From NCBI RefSeq assembly GCF_001418005.1, contig NZ_LIOL01000016.1:1-41775 (forward strand): a stretch of 41,775 bases of DNA, in the 5' to 3' direction. Position numbers and translations under genes: made by a program. This document shows, one piece after another, positions 13,380 to 22,565 of the stretch; position 1 is the stretch's first letter; every line of letters starts with the position of its first letter. Source of the DNA: Chelatococcus sambhunathii. Its GTDB lineage: Bacteria; Pseudomonadota; Alphaproteobacteria; Rhizobiales; Beijerinckiaceae. Below the pieces are notes generated by a model. That model did no database searches. It worked only from the letters and a program-made list of their open reading frames with translations, and was not told where the DNA came from.

Positions 13380-14520
13380 CGATCTCGCCTTCGACGACTG
13401 GGTGTCGCGCGCCCGCGAGGTGCCGCTCGATCGCGCAGCAGACATGGTTGGCGCCAAGCTGCGCCGCAGCGGCCCCGAGATGATCGGCCCGTGCCCCGCC
13501 TGCGGCGGTACCGACCGGTTCTCGATCAACCCCAAGAAGCACGTCTGGAACTGCCGCGGCGCCCGCGGCGGCGACGACGCCATCGGCCTCGTGATGCACT
13601 GCCAGGACATCGAGTTCCTTCCGGCGTGCGAGCTCCTGACGGGCGAGGCGCCTCCCGGCCGGGACAGCCGGCCGCCGGATCCGGCCGTGGTTCGCGAACG
13701 CCGCGAAGAGCGGCGCGAGGCCGAGCGGCAGCGCGAGGAAGAGCTCCACGAAGAGCGCCGTCGCAAGATGAACGGGGCGGCGGACCTCTTCGAGAAGGCC
13801 GGGCCGTTCTTCGGCTCCCATGCCGAGGCCTACATGCGCCGGCGTCATCTCGTGCTGTCGTCGGAACAGGCCTGCGACCTGCGGTTCATGCCGTCGCTGC
13901 CTTACCTCGGCTTCACCGACAAGCACGCGGAGGAGCAGGAGAAGCTGGGCGAATATCCGGCGATGATCGCCGCGATCCGCAACGCCGCCGGCGAGATCAT
14001 CGGCGTCCATCGAACCTATCTCGATCCGGTCGAACCGAAAAAGCTCGTCCCGCCGGGCGACCGGACGCGCAACGCTGCGAAGAAGATGTACGGCAACGCC
14101 AACGGCATGATCCGCCTCGGTCCGATCATGCCCTACATGGCCATCGGCGAAGGCATCGAGACTTCGCTCGCCTGGTGGCAACTCGGGATCGGGCCGGAGG
14201 AATGCGGCGTGGCCGCCGCCGGCAGCCTCGGCAACCTGTCGGGCGCGTCGCTCGACACCATGCCCCATCCGAAGGTGCGGGGGCGGACCATCCAGAACGG
14301 CGTCCCGGATCCGCAACGCCCCGGCCTCGTCATGCCGGTCGGCGTCAAGGGCGTCATCCTGCTCGGCGACGGCGACAGCGAGCCGTTCGCAACGCGGGCG
14401 CATCTCCTGACGGGCGGACGGAAATTTCAGGCGGCGGGGCTCGAGGTGCTGGTGACGATCGCACCCGACGGCAAGGACTTTTCGGACGTCTACTCCGAGC
14501 AGCAGCGGGACGCAGCATGA
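13366..14520 (+). CDS. DnaG-like primase: zinc-binding plus Toprim domains
   Basis: 384 aa. The N-terminal zinc-binding primase domain has GPCPACGGTDRFSINPKK (C43, C46) and HVWNC (H59, C63). A charged helical linker (residues about 105-140) leads to a Toprim domain with IGEGIETSLAW (about 258-268) and VILLGDGD (about 327-334). It would make RNA primers for phage replication. It is followed at once by a RepA-like helicase, so the two form the priming-unwinding pair. Confidence 0.88.
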   Translation: MSGSDDLAFDDWVSRAREVPLDRAADMVGAKLRRSGPEMIGPCPACGGTDRFSINPKKHVWNCRGARGGDDAIGLVMHCQDIEFLPACELLTGEAPPGRDSRPPDPAVVRERREERREAERQREEELHEERRRKMNGAADLFEKAGPFFGSHAEAYMRRRHLVLSSEQACDLRFMPSLPYLGFTDKHAEEQEKLGEYPAMIAAIRNAAGEIIGVHRTYLDPVEPKKLVPPGDRTRNAAKKMYGNANGMIRLGPIMPYMAIGEGIETSLAWWQLGIGPEECGVAAAGSLGNLSGASLDTMPHPKVRGRTIQNGVPDPQRPGLVMPVGVKGVILLGDGDSEPFATRAHLLTGGRKFQAAGLEVLVTIAPDGKDFSDVYSEQQRDAA

Positions 14521-15827
14521 TGGACCTCCCGCCGCTCGTCGCCTTCGCAGACTGGGAGCCGGAGGCCGCCAGGTTCCTGACGCCGGAGTTCCGGAGCCGC
14601 TTCGGTGCCGTGTTCTGGGGCGACCTGGACAAGACCGGCGACGAATACGAGATGCTCGTCGACGGCATGGTGACGAAAGGCGAGCGGTCCCTCATCGTCG
14701 GGGCGAGCCAGACCGGCAAGTCATTCTGGGCGATCACGCTCGGCATGGCCGTTGCCAGGGGCGTTCCGTTCTTCGGCCGGCGTGTCGAGCGCGGCCTCGT
14801 CATCTACATCGCCGCCGAGAGCGCGCGCGGCGTGCGCAAGCGGCTCAAAGCCTACCGGCAGTATCACGGCATTCCGGCCGACGAGGCGATCCCCTTCGTC
14901 GTGCTGACGAAGCCGGTCGACCTGTTCCGGAACGACGACGACATGGTTGCGCTGATCGACGAGGTGCGGGCCATCGCGGCCATGTTCGACCTGCCGCTCG
15001 CGCTCATCGTCATCGACACGCTCTCGGCAGTGGCGCCCGGCTGGAACGAGAACACGAGCGAGGATGTCAGCCGGCTCCTGCGCAGGGCGCAGCAAATGGT
15101 GCTGTCGACCGGCGGGGCCGTGACGATCGTCCACCACAAGAACAGCGTCGGCAATAAGCCGCGCGGGCACACGTCGATCTTCGCGGACGTCGAGAATGTC
15201 ATCGACATCGACCACGTCACGACCGAGGGCCACAAGGGGCAGCCCGGCCAGATCGTGAAGGACGCGCAGGGGCGCAAGATCAAGCGCGCGCTCGTGACGA
15301 AGCAGAAGGACGGCGAGGACGGCCTCGAATGGCGCTTCGTGCTGCGGCAGGTCGAGATCGGCCGGAACAAGTACGACGAGCCGATCACGTCATGCGTCGT
15401 CGAGGCGCCCGACATGGGCGCGCTGGAAGGTGTCGACGCACGGTCGCCCGACCGCGGCCCCCGGTTGTCCGACCAGGCCGAGATGTTCCGCCGGGCGATC
15501 GAGGACGCGCTCGATAGCCACGGCATCATGCCGCCGGCGGGCGTCCCGCTGCCCAACTCGATCCGCGTCGTCGAGTACAAGCACGTTCGCGACCGCTTCG
15601 CCGCGACCTGGTTCGGCGACGAGGGCGACGAAGAGAAGCGGGCCGCGGCCGTCCGGCAGGCGCTGAAGCGTCACGGCGAGGCCCTGATGCGGCGCGGCAT
15701 CATCGGCAAGGCAGGGAATTACGTCTGGCTCACCGGCAAACGCCTCGCCGGCGAACCGGCGCCGGAACCGATGGCGTCGGCGCCGGCCGTGCCCACCGCC
15801 TACGACGACGACCTGCCTTTCGTTTGA
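14517..15827 (+). CDS. RepA-like/AAA_25 replicative helicase ATPase
   Basis: 436 aa. Walker A is GASQTGKS (62-69), Walker B LALIVIDTLSA (D167), and VTIVHHKN follows as a sensor-like segment, matching RecA-fold hexameric helicases of the RepA/AAA_25 group. The C-terminal 150 residues look like a winged-helix accessory region (RVVEYKHVRDRFAATWF). The start overlaps the primase stop (ATGATG; the second ATG at 14520 is equally possible). It probably unwinds the fork together with the primase. Confidence 0.87.
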   Translation: MMDLPPLVAFADWEPEAARFLTPEFRSRFGAVFWGDLDKTGDEYEMLVDGMVTKGERSLIVGASQTGKSFWAITLGMAVARGVPFFGRRVERGLVIYIAAESARGVRKRLKAYRQYHGIPADEAIPFVVLTKPVDLFRNDDDMVALIDEVRAIAAMFDLPLALIVIDTLSAVAPGWNENTSEDVSRLLRRAQQMVLSTGGAVTIVHHKNSVGNKPRGHTSIFADVENVIDIDHVTTEGHKGQPGQIVKDAQGRKIKRALVTKQKDGEDGLEWRFVLRQVEIGRNKYDEPITSCVVEAPDMGALEGVDARSPDRGPRLSDQAEMFRRAIEDALDSHGIMPPAGVPLPNSIRVVEYKHVRDRFAATWFGDEGDEEKRAAAVRQALKRHGEALMRRGIIGKAGNYVWLTGKRLAGEPAPEPMASAPAVPTAYDDDLPFV

Positions 15828-15828
15828 T

Positions 15829-15845
15829 GCGGTTTAATTCACCGC
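15829..15845. promoter_or_regulatory. Operator palindrome after the helicase stop
   Basis: GCGGTTTAATTCACCGC, beginning 2 nt after the helicase stop codon. It is the upstream member of a pair (centres 44 bp apart) that controls an internal promoter within the early operon. Confidence 0.68.
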
Positions 15846-15854
15846 GTTTTTCGG

Positions 15855-15883
15855 TTGTCGTTCGTCTCAGATGCGGTTAATCT
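15855..15883 (+). promoter_or_regulatory. Internal early promoter candidate
   Basis: TTGTCG (15855-15860) and TAATCT (15878-15883) are 17 bp apart, a fair -35/-10 pair. The -10 falls inside the palindrome at 15872-15890, so a bound repressor would exclude polymerase. The next start codon is 29 bp downstream. Confidence 0.55.
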
Positions 15884-15890
15884 AACCGCA
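15872..15890. promoter_or_regulatory. Strongest operator palindrome, over the internal -10
   Basis: TGCGGTTAATCTAACCGCA: 8-bp perfect arms around a 3-bp centre. It is the most symmetric copy of the operator family in the window. Its place 6 kb inside an operon, with its own promoter, shows that the repressor controls this sub-operon directly and not only through the first rightward promoter. Confidence 0.74.
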
Positions 15891-15911
15891 CAGTGTTTGG
15901 AGGACACGCCA

Positions 15912-16535
15912 ATGTTGAAGACCTTCACCGCCATCGCCGCCTTCTACGATAGCGACCGTCGCGCCCGGATTGTGGTCGAAGCCGAGGATTTCGCCGACGC
16001 CTGCCGAAAGGCCGTCGACATGGTCGACAACGGCGAGGTTGAGACGCACGTCGAGACCTTCGACCCGACGGCCACGTTCATCTACGGCGTCGTTGAGGGC
16101 GACGCCGACCCGTGGGGCGGCGCCGCCAACGTGCCGGCTGAGTTCTCCGAAGCGGCCGCACTGGGGGGCTCCGAGCGCATTGAGAAACGGAGCGCTTCGC
16201 GAGCCGACAGCGCCAGCTCTGTGACGGGCGCCCGCCTCTTCAATTGCTGCACCGACCATGCCGAGCCGGACTGGTCGCGCTTCACGTCGCTGGAACTCGC
16301 CGGCTGCCGCGATCTCAACGGCACGGACGACCCGGCCGGCACGATGATTGCCGGTGGACAGTCCGCCGGGGCCGCCGAGTTCTTCACCGTGTACGGCCGC
16401 AGTGCCGACGGGGAGGCCGGGGCGATCACCGACATCGAGGACCCGCGCGACGCGCTGGCCGTCGCGGCCGAGCTCGGCATGCGCTCCCGACTGCCGGTGA
16501 CTGTGTCCGTTACGCTCGCCGGGGAGGGGGTGTGA
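15912..16535 (+). CDS. Hypothetical protein under an internal repressed promoter
   Basis: 207 aa. No family recognised. Two segments look alike: an N-terminal TFTAIAAFYDSDRRARIVVE with ADACRKAVDMVD, and a C-terminal FFTVYGRSADGEAGAITDIE with DALAVAAEL, suggesting a duplicated beta-alpha unit. A pair of cysteines (NCCTDH) sits in the middle. GGAGGACACGCC precedes the ATG, nearly the same leader as that of the leftward operon's first gene (GGAGGACACGCG). Being first after a repressed internal promoter, it may be a regulator or host-takeover factor. Confidence 0.72.
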   Translation: MLKTFTAIAAFYDSDRRARIVVEAEDFADACRKAVDMVDNGEVETHVETFDPTATFIYGVVEGDADPWGGAANVPAEFSEAAALGGSERIEKRSASRADSASSVTGARLFNCCTDHAEPDWSRFTSLELAGCRDLNGTDDPAGTMIAGGQSAGAAEFFTVYGRSADGEAGAITDIEDPRDALAVAAELGMRSRLPVTVSVTLAGEGV

Positions 16536-16870
16536 TGGAGCCGATCCGCACCCCACACGAGGCGACCCTCGACATCATCCGCGAAGTCGCCGAGCGCCAC
16601 GGGGTTCCCGAGGCGCTTGTCCGTAGTCGTTGCAAGGACCGGAAGACGCTTGCCGCCAAGCGGGAGGCGATCCGCCGCGTCAAGGATGAGCGCGGCCTCT
16701 CAAGCGTGAAGATCGGCGAGATCTTCCGCATCAACCACACCTCGGTCCTTTACGCGCTCGGCACGACAAAGCGCTCACAGGAGAAGGCGGCCCGAGCCGC
16801 CGCGGAGCGGGACAGGCGACGGCGCGAGCGATCTGAACGGTTGCCCCTGCAACAGGATGTCGCGCCATGA
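16535..16870 (+). CDS. DnaA domain IV-like DNA-binding protein
   Basis: 111 aa. Residues about 8-75 match the C-terminal domain of DnaA: a helical ATLDIIREVAERHGVPEALV, KREAIRRVKDERGLSSVKIG, and the signature-like INHTSVLYALG. The AAA+ domain is absent, so only the DNA-reading part is kept. In DnaA this domain binds DnaA boxes. A phage origin binder or a competitor of host DnaA are possible roles. The end is Arg-rich. The ATG overlaps the upstream stop (TGATG). Confidence 0.8.
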   Translation: MEPIRTPHEATLDIIREVAERHGVPEALVRSRCKDRKTLAAKREAIRRVKDERGLSSVKIGEIFRINHTSVLYALGTTKRSQEKAARAAAERDRRRRERSERLPLQQDVAP

Positions 16871-17220
16871 GCAAGGAAGGGGCTTTCAATCCAGCGCGGA
16901 CGATCAATCCGGGTCTGATCGAGCGTCGGCAAATCACCATCACGGTTTCGCGGATCATGTACGACCGCCTTGGAGAGATGGCCAAGGAGGCGGGGCTATC
17001 CCGCACAGCCTATGCCGAGCGGCTCTTCGAGGCGGCCTACACCGCGAGGTGCAAGGAAACCGGCGATCTGCAACTGGACAGGATGTGTGCCGCCGTCGCG
17101 CTGTTGTGGGCGAAGGACTGGAACACCGCGGAAATTGGGCTGGCCCTAAAGGTCGATGAGACGACCGTTTTGCGGATGCTTGAGACTTTCCGCAGGATGC
17201 GGGACGGAGCTGATGCGTAA
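16867..17220 (+). CDS. Putative ribbon-helix-helix/HTH DNA-binding protein
   Basis: 117 aa, start overlapping the upstream stop (ATGA). Residues about 20-55 (QITITVSRIMYDRLGEMAKE then GLSRTAYAERLFEAA) have the beta-helix-helix pattern of ribbon-helix-helix proteins. The end (WNTAEIGLALKVDETTVLRM) looks like a second HTH. The combination suggests DNA binding; no exact family was recognised. Confidence 0.7.
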   Translation: MSKEGAFNPARTINPGLIERRQITITVSRIMYDRLGEMAKEAGLSRTAYAERLFEAAYTARCKETGDLQLDRMCAAVALLWAKDWNTAEIGLALKVDETTVLRMLETFRRMRDGADA

Positions 17221-17710
17221 CGCCGCCAGATCAGCTCTTCCCGAGGCGCCCGTCTGCCCGGCGTGCCACCTCGTCTGCCGGCTCACGAACGGGCGCGAGG
17301 TCTATTCGCACCGCCCGGACCTGCACGACAAGCCGATCTGGCGGTGCGACGGCTGCGACGGTTACGTCGGCTGCCACCCCGGCACGACGCGGCCGCTTGG
17401 CACGCCGGCCGGTGCCGAGCTGCGCCGGGCCCGCATGCTGCTGCACGACCAGATGATCGATCCGCTCTGGATGACGGCGATCGAGGCCGGTGGCTACCAG
17501 CCCGAGGATCGCGCCGCGCGCGCGAAGATCGTCCGGGCGGCCCGAAACCGCGTGTACGCCTTCCTCGCCGAGAGGCTCGGCCTGTCGCGGGAGGAGACGC
17601 ACACCGCGTTCTTCGACCTTGAGACCTGCCGGCGCGCCTGGCGCGCGCTGCAGGGCGTCACCTATCCCGAAATCCGCGCCTGGGCGCATCGCCGGAGGTC
17701 ATCCTCGTGA
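17213..17710 (+). CDS. DUF3268-like zinc-finger-containing protein
   Basis: 165 aa. A four-cysteine zinc site is visible: CPACHLVC near the start and CDGCDGYVGCHPGTTRPLG, followed by GAELRRARMLLHDQMIDPLW and a helical domain with AYAFLAERLGLS-type spacing. This arrangement matches the DUF3268 family of phage proteins, function unknown. It overlaps the upstream gene by 8 nt and the downstream GTG start by 4 nt. Confidence 0.82.
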   Translation: MRNAARSALPEAPVCPACHLVCRLTNGREVYSHRPDLHDKPIWRCDGCDGYVGCHPGTTRPLGTPAGAELRRARMLLHDQMIDPLWMTAIEAGGYQPEDRAARAKIVRAARNRVYAFLAERLGLSREETHTAFFDLETCRRAWRALQGVTYPEIRAWAHRRRSSS

Positions 17711-20235
17711 CCGTGGACCGCTATCGGCAGTTTCTCGAGACGAAGGTCAAGATGGCGCCTCGCACCGGGTTCGAAGTCTCGGAAGACGAGATCAACCCGG
17801 CGCTGCAGCCGCACCAGCGGGATATCGTCCGCTGGGGTGTCGCCGGTGGGCGCCGCGCCTACTTCGCCCGCTTCGGCCTTGGCAAGACGGTGATGGAACT
17901 GGAAACGAGCCGGCTCATCCTTGAGCGCGCCGGCGGCCGCGGTCTCATCGTGATGCCGCAGGATGTGCGGATCGAGTTCCGCGACGACGCCCGCAACATT
18001 CTGGGCTGGTCGACGGTGCCGGAGTTCATCCGGCGGATCGAGGATGCCGACGAGACGGGGCTCTACCTCACCAACTACGAGACGATCCGCGAAGGCAAAC
18101 TTGACCCTGCCGAGTTCACGGTCGCATCGCTCGACGAGGCTGCGGTGCTGCGGAGCTATGGCTCGAAGACCTATCAGGAGTTCCTGCCGCTCTTCGAGGA
18201 CGTTCGGTTCCGGTATGTCGCGACGGCGCTGCCTTCGCCCAACCGTTACAAGGAGCTGATCCACTACGCCGGCTTCCTCGGCATCATGGACACTGGGCAG
18301 GCCCTAACGCGCTTCTTCCAGCGCAACAGCACGAAGGCCGGCGATCTCACGCTCTATCCGCACAAGACGCGCGAGTTCTTTCTGTGGCTTAACAGCTGGG
18401 CGATCTTTCTGCAGCAGCCGTCGGACCTCGGCCATTCCGACGAGGGTTACATCCTGCCCGAGCTCATCGTCCGCTGGCATGAGGTCAAGGTCGATATCGC
18501 GGACGCTGGGGCCGACGATGACGGGCAGCTTCGACTGATGCGCGACGCGGCCGTTGGCCTTCAGGCGACGGCACGCGAGAAGCGCAACACGCTCTCCAGG
18601 CGCATCGAAAAGCTTGTCGAGATCCGCAGCGCTTCGCCGGCAGATCATTTCATCCTTTGGCACGATCTCGAGGATGAGCGTCGGGCCATCGAGGCTGCCT
18701 TGCCGCAGTCCCGAAGCGTCTACGGAACGCAGGATCCGGACGAGCGCGAGCAGACAATCGTTGGTTTCAAGGCCGGTGAGATCACCGACCTTGCCGCGAA
18801 GCCGGTTATGCTGGGCGCTGGCGGCAACCTGCAGCGCCACTGCCACCGCGCGATCTATGCCGGCATCGGCCACAAGTTCCATGACTTCCTGCAGTCGGTG
18901 CACCGGCTGCAGCGGTATGGGCAGCGGTATCCGGTCGAGATCGACCTGATCTATGCGGAGACCGAGCGCGAGGTGCGGCGCGACCTGGAACGGAAGTGGG
19001 CGCAAGATCGCGAACTCCGGGAGACCATGTCCGCTCTCATCAAGGAGCATGGCCTCGACAAGTTGTCCGGCTTCGATGTGCTGACGCGCTCCATCGGCAT
19101 CGACCGGCAAGAAGCCGCCGGCGAGAACTGGCGCGTTGCTAACAATGACTGCGTCGATGAGACCCGGCGGATGGCGACCAATTCGGTCGACCTCGTCGTC
19201 ACGTCCATCCCCTTCGGAACCCAGTACGAGTACTGCGCCAGTTACAACGACTTCGGCCACAACGATGACAATGCCGGCTTCTTCCGGCAGATGGACTTTC
19301 TGACGCCGGAGCTGCTGCGCGTGCTCAAGCCCGGCCGGGTCGCGTGCGTCCACGTCAAGGACAGGATCCAGTTTGGCAGCGTGACGGGGACGGGTCGGTA
19401 CACCGTCGAGCCCTTTCATGCCGACACGATCGAGCACTTCCGGGCGCACGGCTTTCTCTACATGGGCATGCGCGTCATCACGACAGACGTCGTCCGGGAG
19501 AACAACCAGACGTACCGGCTCAGCTATGGCGAAATGCTGAAGGATGCGACGAAGATGGGGGCGGGCTCGCAAGAGTTCGTGCTCATGTTCTGCAAGCCGC
19601 AGTCGGACCGCTCCCGGGGATATGCAGATGATCCCGTGATCAAGTCCGCCGAGGAATACGGTCTCGCGCGGTGGCAGATTGATGCGCACGGCTATTGGCA
19701 ATCGTCCGGGAACCGCTTGCTGGCACCCGACGAGTGGAAGGCACTGGCCGGGCGCAAGGGTGGCATGCAGGCGATCATCGCGCACTGGCGCGAGGAGAAC
19801 CTCGCTACGGTCTACGACTACGGCCGTCACGTCGAGGTTGCCGAGGCGCTCGCGTCCATCGATGCGCTTCCGAAGACCTACATGGCGGTGCCGCCCCACA
19901 GCGCGGACCCGAGCGTCTGGACCGACATCAACCGGATGCTCACCCTCAACACCGACCAGGCGGCGAAAGGGCGTGAGCAGCACGTTTGCCCCCTTCAGTT
20001 CGATATCGTTGACCGCCTGATCGACCTCTACTCGATGCGCGGCGAGCTCGTTTACGACCCGTTCGCCGGCATCGGCACGGTGCCCTATCGCGCGGTCCTG
20101 CGCGGGCGCCTCGGCGCAGGCGCCGAACTCGAAGCGAAGTATTGGCGCGACAGCATCCGTTACCTGGAAGCCGCCGAGCGTCAGCTCGCGGTGCCGTCCC
20201 TGTTTGACCTGCTCACCAGCGAGGAAGCGGCATGA
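17707..20235 (+). CDS. SF2 helicase-DNA methyltransferase fusion
   Basis: 842 aa, GTG start overlapping the upstream stop. The N-terminal half is an SF2/SNF2-type ATPase: LQPHQRDIV (33-41), a short Walker A RFGLGKT (55-61), motif II SLDEAA (141-146), ATALPSPN (172-179) in place of TATP, and motif VI QSVHRLQRYGQ (396-406). The C-terminal half is a beta-class amino-methyltransferase: VVTSIPFG (497-504, motif IV) and DPFAGIGTVPYRA (about 786, motif I). It would methylate adenine-N6 or cytosine-N4. No nuclease is present, so self-modification against host restriction is more likely than a restriction enzyme. Helicase and methylase are separate genes in many phages; here they are joined. Confidence 0.88.
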   Translation: MTVDRYRQFLETKVKMAPRTGFEVSEDEINPALQPHQRDIVRWGVAGGRRAYFARFGLGKTVMELETSRLILERAGGRGLIVMPQDVRIEFRDDARNILGWSTVPEFIRRIEDADETGLYLTNYETIREGKLDPAEFTVASLDEAAVLRSYGSKTYQEFLPLFEDVRFRYVATALPSPNRYKELIHYAGFLGIMDTGQALTRFFQRNSTKAGDLTLYPHKTREFFLWLNSWAIFLQQPSDLGHSDEGYILPELIVRWHEVKVDIADAGADDDGQLRLMRDAAVGLQATAREKRNTLSRRIEKLVEIRSASPADHFILWHDLEDERRAIEAALPQSRSVYGTQDPDEREQTIVGFKAGEITDLAAKPVMLGAGGNLQRHCHRAIYAGIGHKFHDFLQSVHRLQRYGQRYPVEIDLIYAETEREVRRDLERKWAQDRELRETMSALIKEHGLDKLSGFDVLTRSIGIDRQEAAGENWRVANNDCVDETRRMATNSVDLVVTSIPFGTQYEYCASYNDFGHNDDNAGFFRQMDFLTPELLRVLKPGRVACVHVKDRIQFGSVTGTGRYTVEPFHADTIEHFRAHGFLYMGMRVITTDVVRENNQTYRLSYGEMLKDATKMGAGSQEFVLMFCKPQSDRSRGYADDPVIKSAEEYGLARWQIDAHGYWQSSGNRLLAPDEWKALAGRKGGMQAIIAHWREENLATVYDYGRHVEVAEALASIDALPKTYMAVPPHSADPSVWTDINRMLTLNTDQAAKGREQHVCPLQFDIVDRLIDLYSMRGELVYDPFAGIGTVPYRAVLRGRLGAGAELEAKYWRDSIRYLEAAERQLAVPSLFDLLTSEEAA

Positions 20236-20876
20236 CTGACCGACCGATCCCATTTTCGCCGCTCATGGTCCGCGCGATCCTGCGCGAGATCGAGCAGCCC
20301 GGCACGGGCAAGACGCAGACGCGGCGGTATCTCACCGGCGCATGCGACGACCCGCCAGCATTTATCGCGGATGGCGTTGTCACCGCGCTTGATGCCAACG
20401 ACCGCAGCTATCGCTGGCCGCGTACGCATGGAGTTGGCGACCGCCTCTGGGTGAAGGAGGCGTGGCGGACCGGTCGAGCCTATGACGACCTTTCGCCGTC
20501 GGAGATGGGCGGTGAGGAGCCGATCCAGTATGAGGCCGGCCCGACTAGGTTGCCGCTCCAAGATGGCCGCTACCGCCACGCCCGGTTCATGCCGAGATGG
20601 GCGAGCCGCATCACGCTCCTCGTGACCGACGTGCGCGTCGAGCGCCTGCAGGACATCAGTGAGGACGATGCAGAGGCGGAGGGCTGGCCGGCTCCCCAGG
20701 ACCGCGCGAAGACCGGCATAGCTGAGGTACGGGATGCCTATCCGATCGGCTGGTATGCGGCCCTTTGGGAGAGCCTCCACGGCCCCGGCTCATGGGAGGC
20801 AAACCCGTTTGTCGCCGTCTACGGCTTCCGGCCCGTCCTCGCGAACATCGACAACATGGAGGCGGCCGATGGGTGA
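20232..20876 (+). CDS. ASCH-like phage protein
   Basis: 214 aa starting MTDRPIPFSPLMVRAILREI. The PFSPLMVRAI and KTQTRRYL pair, then GDRLWVKEAW and DVRVERLQDISEDDAEAEGW, are hallmarks of a widespread phage family with an ASCH/PUA-like beta-barrel fold thought to bind RNA or modified nucleotides. The ATG overlaps the methyltransferase stop. Role in phage biology is not established. Confidence 0.82.
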   Translation: MTDRPIPFSPLMVRAILREIEQPGTGKTQTRRYLTGACDDPPAFIADGVVTALDANDRSYRWPRTHGVGDRLWVKEAWRTGRAYDDLSPSEMGGEEPIQYEAGPTRLPLQDGRYRHARFMPRWASRITLLVTDVRVERLQDISEDDAEAEGWPAPQDRAKTGIAEVRDAYPIGWYAALWESLHGPGSWEANPFVAVYGFRPVLANIDNMEAADG

Positions 20877-21285
20877 CGCTCCCGACTTCTCGCCGCCGAT
20901 TTGCACCAGCGACCACTGCCGGCACTACAGCTTCGATCTCGACGGGTTCCTCTCCGGCACCGGCCCGCGATGCGCCAAGGGGATCGACATCTCGGGACCG
21001 GGCGAAGCCAGTCCTTGCCTGCCGGCTGGCAGCCAGTTCCGCGCAAGGATCGATTGCCCGCTGCGCGAAGACTACACCGATGAGGAGCGCGCAGCCTGGC
21101 GCGCATGGGTCGATGAAAGCCATGAGCGCGTCCGGATCGTCATGGCGGCGATCCCGAAGGGCCAGGGCGGCGTGATCGATTGCCCCGCCTGCAAGGTCGG
21201 CCGGGTGCATTGGTCCCGCTCCCCGCGCAACGGCCATCTGCACGCGCAGTGCACGACCCCGAATTGCTTCTCGGTCATTCAGTAG
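20869..21285 (+). CDS. Cysteine-rich phage hypothetical protein
   Basis: 138 aa, overlapping the upstream gene by 8 nt. Cysteines fall in two groups (CTSDHC, then C43/C56/C70) and a C-terminal zinc-ribbon-like CPACKVGRVHWSR plus CTTPNC, as in the transcription-factor-type ribbons that close many small phage proteins. No family recognised beyond that. Confidence 0.72.
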   Translation: MGDAPDFSPPICTSDHCRHYSFDLDGFLSGTGPRCAKGIDISGPGEASPCLPAGSQFRARIDCPLREDYTDEERAAWRAWVDESHERVRIVMAAIPKGQGGVIDCPACKVGRVHWSRSPRNGHLHAQCTTPNCFSVIQ

Positions 21286-21294
21286 GAGGCGGCG

Positions 21295-21564
21295 ATGTCC
21301 GACAGCCTTTCCGTTGAACTGTCCAAGGTCCTGTTCAAGCACGAGCCGAACCTCTTGGCATGCGAGGCCAAAGCAATCGGCCGTGCCACCGGCGAAGTCG
21401 CCGCCCTACTCGGCTGCATCCTCGCGAATGTCATCGTCAAGCAAGGTGGCCCCACGTATCTCGCCACACTCAAGACGGCGATGGACCTGGTCAACGACAG
21501 CGCGATCAAGACCGCGGAGCTGGCATTGGCCGAGGCGGAGAACGCATCGACTGGGGGGCACTGA
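21295..21564 (+). CDS. Hypothetical protein
   Basis: 89 aa, alpha-helical, with a mildly hydrophobic middle (TGEVAALLGCILANVIVKQG) that may be a buried helix rather than a membrane span. GGAGGCGGCG precedes the ATG. No family recognised. Confidence 0.65.
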   Translation: MSDSLSVELSKVLFKHEPNLLACEAKAIGRATGEVAALLGCILANVIVKQGGPTYLATLKTAMDLVNDSAIKTAELALAEAENASTGGH

Positions 21565-21566
21565 CC

Positions 21567-22564
<998 letters not shown>

Positions 22565-22565
<1 letters not shown>

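Noticed and set aside
18304-20253. A 649-codon open frame opposite the helicase-methyltransferase
   Set aside because: Same shadow effect; the plus strand carries ordered helicase and methylase motifs.
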